The notes under the pieces were generated by a model. The model was given only the letters and a program-made list of their open reading frames with translations. It made no database searches and had not been told where the DNA came from. Of a stretch of DNA of 64,000 nucleotides, positions 8,473-16,484 are shown in pieces (positions within the stretch are counted from its first letter, which is position 1; each line of letters opens with the position of its first letter). Source of the stretch: an uncultured Veillonellaceae bacterium. Its GTDB lineage: Bacteria; Bacillota; Negativicutes; Selenomonadales; Selenomonadaceae. The stretch covers positions 124,001 to 188,000 of the forward strand of contig CACZZN010000005.1 of the NCBI GenBank assembly GCA_902785705.1, read 5' to 3'. The position numbers and the translations under genes were made by a program.

Positions 8473-9780
8473 CTATTCTACCGCTGCGATTTTTTCCATT
8501 TCCAAGGAGATCGTTCCGTCGGCTGAGGCAGAAAAATCTTTCCAGTTTGCTTGGAGACGCGCTGCAATACTTTCTTTGTCCTCAGTTTTTGCATCCAGCA
8601 AAAGCATGAGAAACTGCCCCTTGCCATGCCGGGTGACGCAGTCGCTTCTGCGCAGGGAGCGGATAAGCATTTCCTGAAGCTGCTGCAATGCCATGTCCTC
8701 ATCCGCCCGCTCCTGCAAATGCAGACTGACCTGCACGATCTGGATGCTCCTTTGCTCCCTGCCTGCAAAGCGGACCAGAAATCGGTAGATGCCTTGGAAG
8801 CGCTCAAAATCCACATAGTAAGCCCCCGCGTCGACGTTCCGTTCACCGAGGATCTGCTGTATCTGCGAAATGCTTTTCGGGGCAGCATGCTCGGGGGCAA
8901 GATGCGATGTGCCGTAGGCAGCGAAACCATGCTTTCCGTGCTGCTTCACCGTATAGAGCGCTTGATCCGCCTTTTCGCACAGCTCCGAGAACGCCGTCCC
9001 CTCCTCCGGGACAAAAACCGCCCCCACAGAGGCCCCCAGCGGAATGGCCATATCCTCGCCCATGAACTCCTTTGCCGAACGCTGCAGTTCTTTATTGAGA
9101 TAATTTGCCTTGTCGCGGATGATGGCTTCATCCTTCAGATGCTGCAAATAGACGATGAACTCATCGCCGCCGATGCGCCCGACGGGGTCGGCGGCACGGA
9201 TGATATGCCGCAGCAGATCGGCAAACCGGATCAGGATGCGATCCCCCATGCCGTGCCCATAGATATCGTTGATGAGCTTGAAACTGTCGAGGTCGATCAT
9301 CAGCAGCGTACCCGGCACCCTGACGCAAAGCTCGGCGATTTCCCGCTGGGCCGCCCCCTTGTTGAGAAGGCCGGTCAACGCATCCAAAGAGGCTTTCTTC
9401 TTCAGTCCATGGATCCGATCCAGATTCTGGATGATATTCCCGATCCTGCGAAGCAAAACATCCGCCTTCACTGGCTTATGGATATAGTCCGCCGCGCCCG
9501 CCTCGAAGACCTTGCTTTCGCTGGTATCCCTTTCGTCCGCCGTCATAAAGATGACCGGAACCGGCTCATCGCCATATTCCTGCAGCAGCCGATGAAGCTC
9601 GTAACCGTCCATTTCCGGCATCAACAGGTCGGAAAGCACCAGATCCGGCCTCTCCTTGACAAAAAGCTGCAGCGCTTCGGCGCCTGAGGAGGCGCACACC
9701 GTCTCATACTCCTTGGAAAGGATGCGGGATGCCAGATTCAGCATGACCGGCTCATCATCCACAATCATTATTTTTCTCAT
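8473..9780 (-). CDS. Response regulator with active GGDEF and a second degenerate GGDEF-like domain
   Basis: A 435-residue cytoplasmic signalling protein. Residues 1-120 are a receiver domain with acidic pocket DD8-9 and phospho-acceptor D51 (LVLSDLLMP). Residues ~125-290 are a diguanylate cyclase domain with intact GGDEF (204-208) and an inhibitory RxxD site (RAAD, 195-198) five residues before it. Residues ~310-430 look like a second copy in which the motif is GKGQF (386-390), again preceded by RxxD (RRSD, 377-380). The second copy should be catalytically dead but could still bind c-di-GMP. Start 9780 has GAGGG upstream. No cognate kinase is adjacent; the hybrid kinase at 43 kb is one candidate only by presence. 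Confidence 0.9.
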   Translation of the reverse strand: MRKIMIVDDEPVMLNLASRILSKEYETVCASSGAEALQLFVKERPDLVLSDLLMPEMDGYELHRLLQEYGDEPVPVIFMTADERDTSESKVFEAGAADYIHKPVKADVLLRRIGNIIQNLDRIHGLKKKASLDALTGLLNKGAAQREIAELCVRVPGTLLMIDLDSFKLINDIYGHGMGDRILIRFADLLRHIIRAADPVGRIGGDEFIVYLQHLKDEAIIRDKANYLNKELQRSAKEFMGEDMAIPLGASVGAVFVPEEGTAFSELCEKADQALYTVKQHGKHGFAAYGTSHLAPEHAAPKSISQIQQILGERNVDAGAYYVDFERFQGIYRFLVRFAGREQRSIQIVQVSLHLQERADEDMALQQLQEMLIRSLRRSDCVTRHGKGQFLMLLLDAKTEDKESIAARLQANWKDFSASADGTISLEMEKIAAVE

Positions 9781-9804
9781 GGTTTTTCCCTCATTTGTTG
9801 ACAG

Positions 9805-11250
9805 TCACAACTCTCCGATCCGGCGCAGGGTTTCCATGATGAGCTCCACCTGAGGCCGCACGGTCTTCAATACCAGACGCTCCTTCGGGCTATGGATATC
9901 CAGCGTCGTAACGCCGATGGATACGATATCAAGCTCCGGATTCTTCTTGAAATGCCAGCCGCATTCCAGTCCTGCATGAATGACCTCGATGGTCATGGGA
10001 CGTCCGTTCTGCTGCTCGAAGATACTGCTCATAAGTTTTGCGAGCTTGCTGTCCTTGCGCTCTTTCCATCCGGGGGACTGTGCTCCGATCTGCAGCTCAA
10101 ATCCTGTCAAGGCTGCCATATCCTCCGCCATGAGCCGGAATTCATCCACCTGCTCATCCACGGCGGAGCGGGGAAAGAACTGCACCTCCACGCGGTCCTC
10201 TGTCATGGCGATCACGCCAAGGTTCGCGGAGGTTTCCACCAGTCCCGGAACGACCTGCGACATGGTGTAGACGCCGGTATGCAAAAGTGTCAAAAGCTGC
10301 AGAAGCCGCTCCTTATCGTCTGCGGCCAGTACCGACACCGGATGCTGATGCGGCTTGCAGGTGATGGTGATTCCCTCTTCCGCTGCCCCATAGATTGCCA
10401 TGAAGCGCCGTTTCGCATCTTCCACGCAGCTTTCTGTCACAGACTCTTCCAAATCCGTTGCAATGATAGCCTTCGCCGTGCACGGAATCGCATTGCGTGC
10501 CGTTCCTCCGCTGAAATCCGCAAGCTCTGCCATGCCTTTCGCCGAAATCTCCTTCAGCAGCATGGCCATGGTCCGGATCGCATTGCCGCGGCCGTCACCG
10601 ATGCGCTCGCCGGAATGACCTCCCCTCAGCCCGCCAAGTTCCAGACAAAAAGCTCTCCCTGCCGTTGGCGCCACACGTTTCAGCCGACGCGAAAAATCCA
10701 GATTCACGCTGCCCGCGCTTCCGATGGTCAAGACATCCCAATTCTCCGAATCACAGTTGATCAGGAAAGATGCGCCTTTCAGATATTCCTCCGAAAGTGC
10801 GATTGCCCCGCTCATGCCCTGTTCCTCATCCACGGTAAAAATAACGCGGATCGGGCCGTGCTCTTTCAGATGCTTCAAAATATAGAGGATTTCCGCGATT
10901 CCCGTGCCGTCATCCGAGCCAAGGCTCGTCCCTTCCGCCTGCAAATACTCTTCCGTCCGAACCGTTTGGATGCCGTCAGTCAACGGATTGTAGGCAACTC
11001 CCTCAGCCGCAACGCAAACCATATCCATATGGCTTTGCAGAATGGTCAGGGGCGCCTGTTCCCTTCCCTTGGCTGCCGGCATGTCTGCAATGAGATTGAA
11101 TGCCTTGTCCTGCACCACGTTCAGGCCCAGCCCCGTCAGCTCATCGCGCAAAAAATTGCTCACAGTTTCCTCATGCCCGGATTTTCTCGGAATCTTCGCA
11201 AGCTTGCCGAATTCTTCCAACACCTGCTCCAAAATTTCATCCTTGGCCAT
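9805..11250 (-). CDS. pepD: Xaa-His dipeptidase PepD (aminoacyl-histidine dipeptidase, M20 family)
   Basis: A 481-residue M20C metallopeptidase that hydrolyses dipeptides such as carnosine and Xaa-His in the cytoplasm. Zn-binding and catalytic segments visible are SHMDMV (H74, D76), SDDGTGIA, the Glu pair in TVDEEQGMSGA, INCDSEN and the late HAGLECGW. The lid domain includes the GGLRGGHSGERI signature. The ATG at 11250 follows AAAGGAGAGG. Length matches the family. It stands between sepF and the GGDEF regulator, apparently without functional relation. Confidence 0.96.
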   Translation of the reverse strand: MAKDEILEQVLEEFGKLAKIPRKSGHEETVSNFLRDELTGLGLNVVQDKAFNLIADMPAAKGREQAPLTILQSHMDMVCVAAEGVAYNPLTDGIQTVRTEEYLQAEGTSLGSDDGTGIAEILYILKHLKEHGPIRVIFTVDEEQGMSGAIALSEEYLKGASFLINCDSENWDVLTIGSAGSVNLDFSRRLKRVAPTAGRAFCLELGGLRGGHSGERIGDGRGNAIRTMAMLLKEISAKGMAELADFSGGTARNAIPCTAKAIIATDLEESVTESCVEDAKRRFMAIYGAAEEGITITCKPHQHPVSVLAADDKERLLQLLTLLHTGVYTMSQVVPGLVETSANLGVIAMTEDRVEVQFFPRSAVDEQVDEFRLMAEDMAALTGFELQIGAQSPGWKERKDSKLAKLMSSIFEQQNGRPMTIEVIHAGLECGWHFKKNPELDIVSIGVTTLDIHSPKERLVLKTVRPQVELIMETLRRIGEL

Positions 11251-11270
11251 CCTTACCTCTCCTTTGATAC

Positions 11271-11312
11271 AGCTTATCTGCGCCTTTACGGGCTTGATTT
11301 GCTAATTTTATC
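11271..11312 (-). repeat. Short fragment related to family B repeats
   Basis: Read on the minus strand it resembles the 5' half of the element at 14105-14190 (TTAG..AATCAAG..C..GGCGCAGAT). The 3' hairpin module is missing. It lies just upstream of pepD. Confidence 0.5.
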
Positions 11313-11317
11313 ATCAT

Positions 11318-11356
11318 AAAAAAAAGAAAGCAACCCCACAATCAGGGCTGCTTTCT
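11318..11356 (-). terminator. Intrinsic terminator after sepF
   Basis: On the minus strand GAAAGCAGCCC pairs with GGGGTTGCTTTC, followed by a run of eight T. It lies 27 nt after the sepF stop. Confidence 0.9.
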
Positions 11357-11382
11357 CCCCTTTCAAACGAACGCACAGGAAA

Positions 11383-11916
11383 TCAGTCCGTCAAGGTGCT
11401 GATCATGGCCTCTTCCGCATCCACACCGTCCGGCACATAGAGCACGATATTGCTCGAAATGCGCTTCGCATCGCCATTCGTGACATAGCACACGCCGTTC
11501 ACAAAGTCACAGATACGGCGCTGCTCTGCCAGATCCACCTTCTCATAGTTGATCACGACGGCACGCTTGCTCTTGATATCATCAGCAACAGCCGTCACCT
11601 GCTCGAAATCCGTCGGCACATAGAGCTTGATCATAAGCTCCTGCGGCTTCGTCGTATGAACCGTCAACTGCGGACGCGACGTCTGCGGTGCAGAAACCTC
11701 CTTCAAAGGAGATGCTGCGCTGCTCACACCGCCATAGGACACAGCCCCTGTCTGATAGGAAACCGTGCCGCCGTTTGCCACCTTGCGCTCCTCGATTATG
11801 GGGTGCACAGATGCCTGTGCTGTCTGACGAGATTCTTCCACGACCGTCTGCTCCTCCACGAGCTCTTCTGATTCGATCGGCATGATAAAATCTGTCAACT
11901 TCCTCAAGAATTCCAT
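11383..11916 (-). CDS. sepF: Cell division protein SepF
   Basis: A 176-residue SepF. It has an N-terminal amphipathic membrane-targeting helix (MEFLRKLTDFIMPIE), a low-complexity linker of about 75 residues, and the C-terminal SepF domain with MIKLYVPTDFEQ, AVVINYEKVDL, RRICDFVNGVCY and ISSNIVLYVPDGV. SepF tethers FtsZ to the membrane and bundles its filaments. A GTG seven codons upstream could be used, but GAGGTAGG directly precedes the ATG at 11916. It is the gene after typA, separated by a terminator and a family B repeat. Confidence 0.95.
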   Translation of the reverse strand: MEFLRKLTDFIMPIESEELVEEQTVVEESRQTAQASVHPIIEERKVANGGTVSYQTGAVSYGGVSSAASPLKEVSAPQTSRPQLTVHTTKPQELMIKLYVPTDFEQVTAVADDIKSKRAVVINYEKVDLAEQRRICDFVNGVCYVTNGDAKRISSNIVLYVPDGVDAEEAMISTLTD

Positions 11917-11960
11917 CCTACCTCGCCCTTCCCACAAGACTCAATCATCCAATAACAAGA

Positions 11961-12052
11961 ACAACTCCATGCGAAACAGTGTTTCGCATCACGCCCTACA
12001 CGAAAACTTCAAGATAAGTGCACACGCTCCAACGAGTTTTCTTTATCTTATC
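11961..12052 (-). repeat. Family B repeat B1
   Basis: On the minus strand the 3' module reads TTTTCGTGTAGGGCGTG, then a hairpin ATGCGAAAC-act-GTTTCGCAT and GGAGTTGTT. This layout is shared with copies at 14105, 15911 and 55210. The 5' half is divergent. Confidence 0.65.
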
Positions 12053-12065
12053 ACCGACACGAAAA

Positions 12066-12145
12066 AAAAGCAAGCATCTTTTTCATCTTTTTTTCACGAA
12101 AAATTCATCTTATTTTCAGAAAAAATGAAAAGATGCCTGCTTTTC
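12066..12145 (-). terminator. Terminator-like hairpin after typA
   Basis: On the minus strand GCAGGCATCTTTTCATTTT pairs with a GAAAAAGATGCTTGC arm across a long AT-rich loop and then enters eight T. It is 41 nt after the typA stop. The large loop is unusual. Confidence 0.65.
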
Positions 12146-12185
12146 TCAAGGCTGAACCGAAAGAACCGGAATGAGCAAGATGCGC

Positions 12186-14003
12186 TTATTTGCGGGCATT
12201 CTTGGCTGCGCGACCGCGTACCGTGCGATCCAGAATCGCCTTGCGAAGACGGATGTTTTCCGGCGTGACCTCCACCAGCTCGTCCTCATTGATGTACTCC
12301 AACGCCTGTTCCAGACTCAGGATACGGGGCGGCACGAGACGGATCGCTTCATCCGACGAGGACGTCCGCATATTGGAGACATTCTTCTTCTTGCAGGGAT
12401 TGATGTCAATATCCATCTCGCGGGAGTTCTCGCCCACGATCATGCCCTCATAGACCTGCTGGCCGGGCGAAATGAACATCGTACCGCGATCCTGCAGGGT
12501 GAAGATGCCATAGCCCGTCGTCTCACCCTGCTCAAATGCCACAAGGGAGCCGCGGGAGCGTCCCGGGATATCCCCCTTGTAGGGCACATAGCCATGAAAA
12601 ACGTGGTTCATGATGCCATTTCCCTTCGTGCTGGTCAAAAGCTCCGAACGGAAGCCAATCAGCCCGCGCGCCGGGATCACGAACTCCATACGCATATAGC
12701 CGGAGACCTCCGTCATGTTGGAAAGCTCCGCTTTCCGCTGCCCCAGGGACTCCATGACCGTGCCCATGTATTCCTGCGGAACTTCGACGGTAAGGTTCTC
12801 AATCGGCTCGCAGCGCTGTCCGTTGATGGTCTTGTAGACGACCTCCGGCTTCCCCACCTGCAATTCATAGCCCTCGCGGCGCATGGTCTCGATGAGAATG
12901 GAAAGATGGAGTTCTCCGCGCCCGGACACCTTGAACACATCCGCAGAATCCGTTTCCTCTACGCGGAGACTCACATTCGTCTCCACTTCCTTAAACAGGC
13001 GGTCACGGATATGGCGGGAGGTCACGAACTGTCCCTCGCGGCCTGCAAAGGGACTGGTATTGACGCCAAAGGTCATGGAAAGCGTCGGCTCATCGATATT
13101 GATGGTCGGGAGCGCTTCCGGCTTCTCGGCATCTGCCACCGTATAGCCGATACTGACCTCTCCCAGCCCTGTCAGCGCCACGATTTCGCCCATACCGGCT
13201 TCCGGCGTTTCGACACGGCTCAGCCCCTCATAGGTAAACACCTTGCCAACCTTGGCCTTTGTCTCCTGATCGCCGTTGATGAGCACAACGGTCTGGTTTT
13301 CCTTCACCTTGCCGCGAATGATGCGCCCGACTGCTACACGCCCCACATATTCATCGGCTTCCAGCGTCGTGACCATCATCTGGAGCGGCCCGTCGGGATC
13401 GCCCTGAGGCGCAGGGATTTTCTCCACAATGGTTTCCATCAGGGGAGTAAGATTGTCGCTTTCATCATCCATCTCATATTTTGCAATGCCATCACGCGCT
13501 GTGGCATAGATGACAGGAAAATCCAGCTGATCGTCATCTGCATCCAGTTCCATGAAAAGCTCCAGCACTTCATCATATACATCATCCACACGCTGGTCGG
13601 GACGATCGATCTTATTGATGACCACAACGGGCTTCAGCTTCTGCTCCAAGGCCTTGCGAAGCACGTATTTCGTCTGGGGCATCGGCCCTTCAAAGGCATC
13701 TACCAGCAGCAGCACGCCATCCACCATGTTCAGCACGCGCTCCACCTCGCCGCCGAAATCCGCATGGCCCGGCGTATCCACAATATTGATCTTGATGCCA
13801 TTGTACATGACGGCCGTATTTTTCGACAGGATCGTGATGCCGCGCTCACGCTCCAGATCCCCGGAGTCCATGACGCGCTCCTCCACCTGCTCGTTCGACC
13901 GGAAAATATGGCTCTGACGCAGCATCGCATCCACCAACGTTGTCTTGCCATGATCGACGTGGGCAATGATCGCGATATTCCGCAGTTTTTCATTCGTACT
14001 CAT
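12186..14003 (-). CDS. typA: Translational GTPase TypA/BipA
   Basis: A 605-residue ribosome-associated GTPase related to EF-G that assists 50S assembly and stress or cold growth. The G motifs are clear near the N-terminus: AHVDHGKTT (G1), RERGITI (G2), DTPGHADF (G3) and NKIDRP (G4). Domains II, III and V follow with the TypA-typical [18 protein letters not shown] and the C-terminal segment that ends in charged [11 protein letters not shown]. The ATG at 14003 follows AGAGGAAG. The gene is single and complete. Confidence 0.97.
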   Translation of the reverse strand: MSTNEKLRNIAIIAHVDHGKTTLVDAMLRQSHIFRSNEQVEERVMDSGDLERERGITILSKNTAVMYNGIKINIVDTPGHADFGGEVERVLNMVDGVLLLVDAFEGPMPQTKYVLRKALEQKLKPVVVINKIDRPDQRVDDVYDEVLELFMELDADDDQLDFPVIYATARDGIAKYEMDDESDNLTPLMETIVEKIPAPQGDPDGPLQMMVTTLEADEYVGRVAVGRIIRGKVKENQTVVLINGDQETKAKVGKVFTYEGLSRVETPEAGMGEIVALTGLGEVSIGYTVADAEKPEALPTINIDEPTLSMTFGVNTSPFAGREGQFVTSRHIRDRLFKEVETNVSLRVEETDSADVFKVSGRGELHLSILIETMRREGYELQVGKPEVVYKTINGQRCEPIENLTVEVPQEYMGTVMESLGQRKAELSNMTEVSGYMRMEFVIPARGLIGFRSELLTSTKGNGIMNHVFHGYVPYKGDIPGRSRGSLVAFEQGETTGYGIFTLQDRGTMFISPGQQVYEGMIVGENSREMDIDINPCKKKNVSNMRTSSSDEAIRLVPPRILSLEQALEYINEDELVEVTPENIRLRKAILDRTVRGRAAKNARK

Positions 14004-14104
14004 TCTTCAGATACTTCCTCTCATTAAAAAAGATACATCAAAATGTATCCTGAACACAACAATCCCATAGTATTACAGCAACGTTTTCTTGTCAATCTTT
14101 TGCG

Positions 14105-14190
14105 CAAAAAACTCCGCGAAAAACGGTGTTTTTCACTACGCCCTAACCTCATCTGCGCCCTAATGGACTTGATTCACTAAGATTTCGCAG
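14105..14190 (-). repeat. Family B repeat B2
   Basis: Reading the minus strand: GCGAAATCTTAGTGAATCAA, TTAGGGCG, a second TTAGGGCGTAG, a GTGAAAAAC-acc-GTTTTTCGC hairpin, then GGAGTTTTTT. It occupies the divergent region between typA and the DUF389 gene. The remaining 14191-14436 holds a small GC hairpin (CTGATGCA..TGCATCAG near 14200) and no gene I can support. Confidence 0.68.
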
Positions 14191-14436
14191 CAAAAAGCTG
14201 ATGCAGCGCCTGCGGCGTGCATCAGCCCGATGTGCAACATATTTCGCGACATTGCATCTCCGATGTCAAGAAAAAGTTAGATGCCGAATTTTTATTGCTT
14301 GTGCAGATAAAAACTGATACGATATGAAAAAAAGACTGCATGGGAAATACATGGACCGACTCTTTGCCGCCTTGCAAAATGCGCTTGGCGAAAAGAACGA
14401 GAAACATGGGGAAATCACGGAAATGAAAGGAAACTT

Positions 14437-15822
14437 ATGATGGATAACATGCTCAAAACAATTCTGGCAGACTTGTTTGATCTGCAAAAAGACCGGGCAT
14501 CCCTTGAGGAAATTGCGGAGCGCATCCGTTCCGGGGGCACCCTCAAGGGTACCAATATGTGCATTTTGATTCTGGCCATTTTCATCGCTTCCATCGGACT
14601 GAACATGAACAGCACCGCCGTCATCATCGGTGCCATGCTCATCTCTCCCCTGATGGGGGTCATCATGTCCATCGGCTACGGTATGGCAGCCTATGACAGC
14701 GGATATGTCAAAGAGTCATTCCTGAAGCTTCTTTTTCAGGTCACTCTCTCGGTGCTGACCTCTGCCCTGTATTTTGCTTTTTCTCCCATCGACACGGCAT
14801 CCTCGGAGCTTCTGGCGCGAACGGAACCCACCATTTGGGATGTCCTGATTGCCATTTTCGGCGGACTGGCAGGGATTATCGGCAGCACGCGCATCGAGAA
14901 AAGCAACGTGATTCCCGGCGTAGCCATTGCCACAGCTCTCATGCCGCCCCTTTGCACGGCGGGATTCGGCATCGCCACCCATTCGCCGAAATTTTTCTTC
15001 GGGGCGCTGTACCTCTTTTTCATCAACAGCTTTTTCATTTGCCTCACCACCTTCCTTGTGCTGAAGCTCTTCAAGATCCCGGCCAAGGCATACGTATCCG
15101 AGGAAGTCTTCCGGCGGCAGCGGTGGGGGCTTTCCGTTCTCGGAATCCTCGTCATCCTGCCCAGCCTGTACATGGCCTATCAAAGTGTATCTGCCAATCT
15201 GGAACAGGTGCAGGCCAAGGCGTATATCGAAAAAAATTTTCTTGCGAAGGATTTGCATGTTGTATCCTACCAAGTCTTGCCGGAGGAGGAACAGTTGGAA
15301 CTGACACTGGTCGGACGAAGCGTCACGCCGGAAGAACAGGAGGAACTTGCGAAGGGACTTCGTTCCTACCCTCGCTTGTCCGGCTTGAAGCTGCATATCA
15401 TCCAGAATGATCTGTCCGGCACCGTCCGTACGGAAGACTTGCAGAATCTCATTGACACCCAATGGGCAAATGTGGGCGGTGCTACCTTGGCGGAAACCCA
15501 GGAAGAACTGAAGAAATACAAGGAGCGCAGCCTTCTCTACGCTCCCGCGTACCAAAGGGAAAGGAAGGACAGACAGATATTGTCGGCAATCCGCGAAAAA
15601 GCTCCCTTGCTCTTTCCCCAGTTTGATAGCATCGAAGCTGCATCCGTTGCCTCCGAGGATGAAAAAGGGAACACGGTCTATAAAAAAATGTTGGCTCTTG
15701 TTTCCTTGAAGAATGACATGCCGCCGGAAGAAACAACTCGCTTCCAAGGATGGCTGAACGCTGAAGCCGGTATGTCCGTGGTTGTCGTGTACCAAATTGT
15801 GCCAACACAAACAACAAATTAA
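14437..15822 (+). CDS. DUF389 (TIGR00341-type) membrane protein
   Basis: A 461-residue protein of unknown function. The N-terminal half (about residues 40-240) has six or so hydrophobic segments with family-typical small-residue motifs NMNSTAVIIGAMLISPLMG and GVAIATALMPPLCTAGFG. The C-terminal 220 residues are soluble, charged and probably cytoplasmic. Two ATGs are adjacent; the first (14437) is preceded by AAAGGAAA. It is the only plus-strand gene in this part of the window, with a strong terminator after it, so it is monocistronic. DUF389 proteins have been discussed as possible transporters, but no substrate can be inferred. Confidence 0.87.
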   Translation: MMDNMLKTILADLFDLQKDRASLEEIAERIRSGGTLKGTNMCILILAIFIASIGLNMNSTAVIIGAMLISPLMGVIMSIGYGMAAYDSGYVKESFLKLLFQVTLSVLTSALYFAFSPIDTASSELLARTEPTIWDVLIAIFGGLAGIIGSTRIEKSNVIPGVAIATALMPPLCTAGFGIATHSPKFFFGALYLFFINSFFICLTTFLVLKLFKIPAKAYVSEEVFRRQRWGLSVLGILVILPSLYMAYQSVSANLEQVQAKAYIEKNFLAKDLHVVSYQVLPEEEQLELTLVGRSVTPEEQEELAKGLRSYPRLSGLKLHIIQNDLSGTVRTEDLQNLIDTQWANVGGATLAETQEELKKYKERSLLYAPAYQRERKDRQILSAIREKAPLLFPQFDSIEAASVASEDEKGNTVYKKMLALVSLKNDMPPEETTRFQGWLNAEAGMSVVVVYQIVPTQTTN

Positions 15823-15840
15823 AAACGGGCGAAGAAATCA

Positions 15841-15893
15841 AAAAAATCTCCTTGATGCTACGGCAAAGCCTACAGCAACAAGGAGATTTTTTT
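15841..15893 (+). terminator. Intrinsic terminator after the DUF389 gene
   Basis: AAAAATCTCCTTG pairs with CAAGGAGATTTTTTT across a 22-nt loop, 18 nt after the stop codon. A on the left and T on the right make it usable on both strands. Confidence 0.92.
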
Positions 15894-15910
15894 GAAACCC
15901 CATCTATTTA

Positions 15911-16033
15911 CCACGAAATCTTAGCGAGCACAAGTCGTAGACGCGGCGGGAGCTTAGATTTCGTGTAAGGGCGTAGCGACACGGAGTCAGTCCCGTTAGG
16001 GATGCAAAACATCGTTTCGCACGGAGTTTTTTC
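15911..16033 (+). repeat. Family B repeat B3
   Basis: A 5' inverted repeat CACGAAATCTTAGC / GCTTAGATTTCGTG is followed by TAAGGGCGTAGCGACACGG, a GTTAGGGATG segment, a ATGCAAAAC-atc-GTTTCGCAC hairpin and GGAGTTTTTT. The copy at 55210-55327 is nearly identical in layout. The GTAGCGAC..GTTAGGG part resembles the long core of family A. Confidence 0.75.
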
Positions 16034-16051
16034 AGCAGATCCGGAAAATAT

Positions 16052-16207
16052 TTACCTATTGTTTTTCTCCTGCATCATACGCAGCCGCTCCAGCTCCTCT
16101 GCAATTTTCGTCAGCTGAAACTCAACCAGCGTCACCCCGCTGCCCTCGCAAGCCCTGCGAAGCTCTGCTACACGGCGGATTTCTCTTTTATCTTCATCTG
16201 ATACCAT
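16052..16207 (-). CDS. Small hypothetical protein, 51 aa
   Basis: A short minus-strand frame starting MVSDEDKREIRRVAELRRAC and ending MQEKNNR. GGAGGT lies seven nt before the ATG, an almost ideal ribosome-binding site, and the frame sits alone between two repeat elements. The composition is charged and helical (EELERLRMMQEKNN), resembling small regulatory or coiled-coil peptides. I do not recognise a family. The clean Shine-Dalgarno and sensible amino-acid use argue that it is real. Confidence 0.6.
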   Translation of the reverse strand: MVSDEDKREIRRVAELRRACEGSGVTLVEFQLTKIAEELERLRMMQEKNNR

Positions 16208-16295
16208 GACTAAGACCTCCGTTTCATTACATTACCACCATTGAGACCATTATACCATTGCATTTTTTTCGGTTCATGAAAAAAATCTGAATATT

Positions 16296-16484
16296 AGAAC
16301 CTGTTTAGTATCACGCCCCAGTACCACTGCCGGGTCTTTTTCCGGCTGCCTGCGTCAGATAAAACTTGACGTAGCTCTGCCCTAAAGGACTAGCTTCGCG
16401 TCGCTACGACGGCGTTTTATCTTCCTTGTCAGACGAAAAAATCCCTCGGCATTGTCACTGGTGCTTAGATACTAAACAGGTTCT
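16296..16484. repeat. Family A palindromic element A2 (long core)
   Basis: Outer arms AGAACCTGTTTAGTATC and its complement border a 43-nt core (16368-16410), which read on the minus strand matches the core at 49845-49887 at 42 of 43 positions. The stem next to the core is AGATAAAAC / GTTTTATCT. CTGACGCAG follows on the 3' side, minus strand. Candidate TTA duplications flank GAACCTG..CAGGTTC. One end touches the ftsK stop codon. Confidence 0.85.

Noticed and set aside
12171-14027. Long plus-strand open frame opposite typA (618 codons)
   Set aside because: Antisense shadow of typA; His/Arg/Leu-rich composition and no ribosome-binding site or family motifs. The same applies to long frames opposite thrS (24752-26773), the O-antigen ligase-like gene (36753-38603), folD/permease (3128-4798) and valS.
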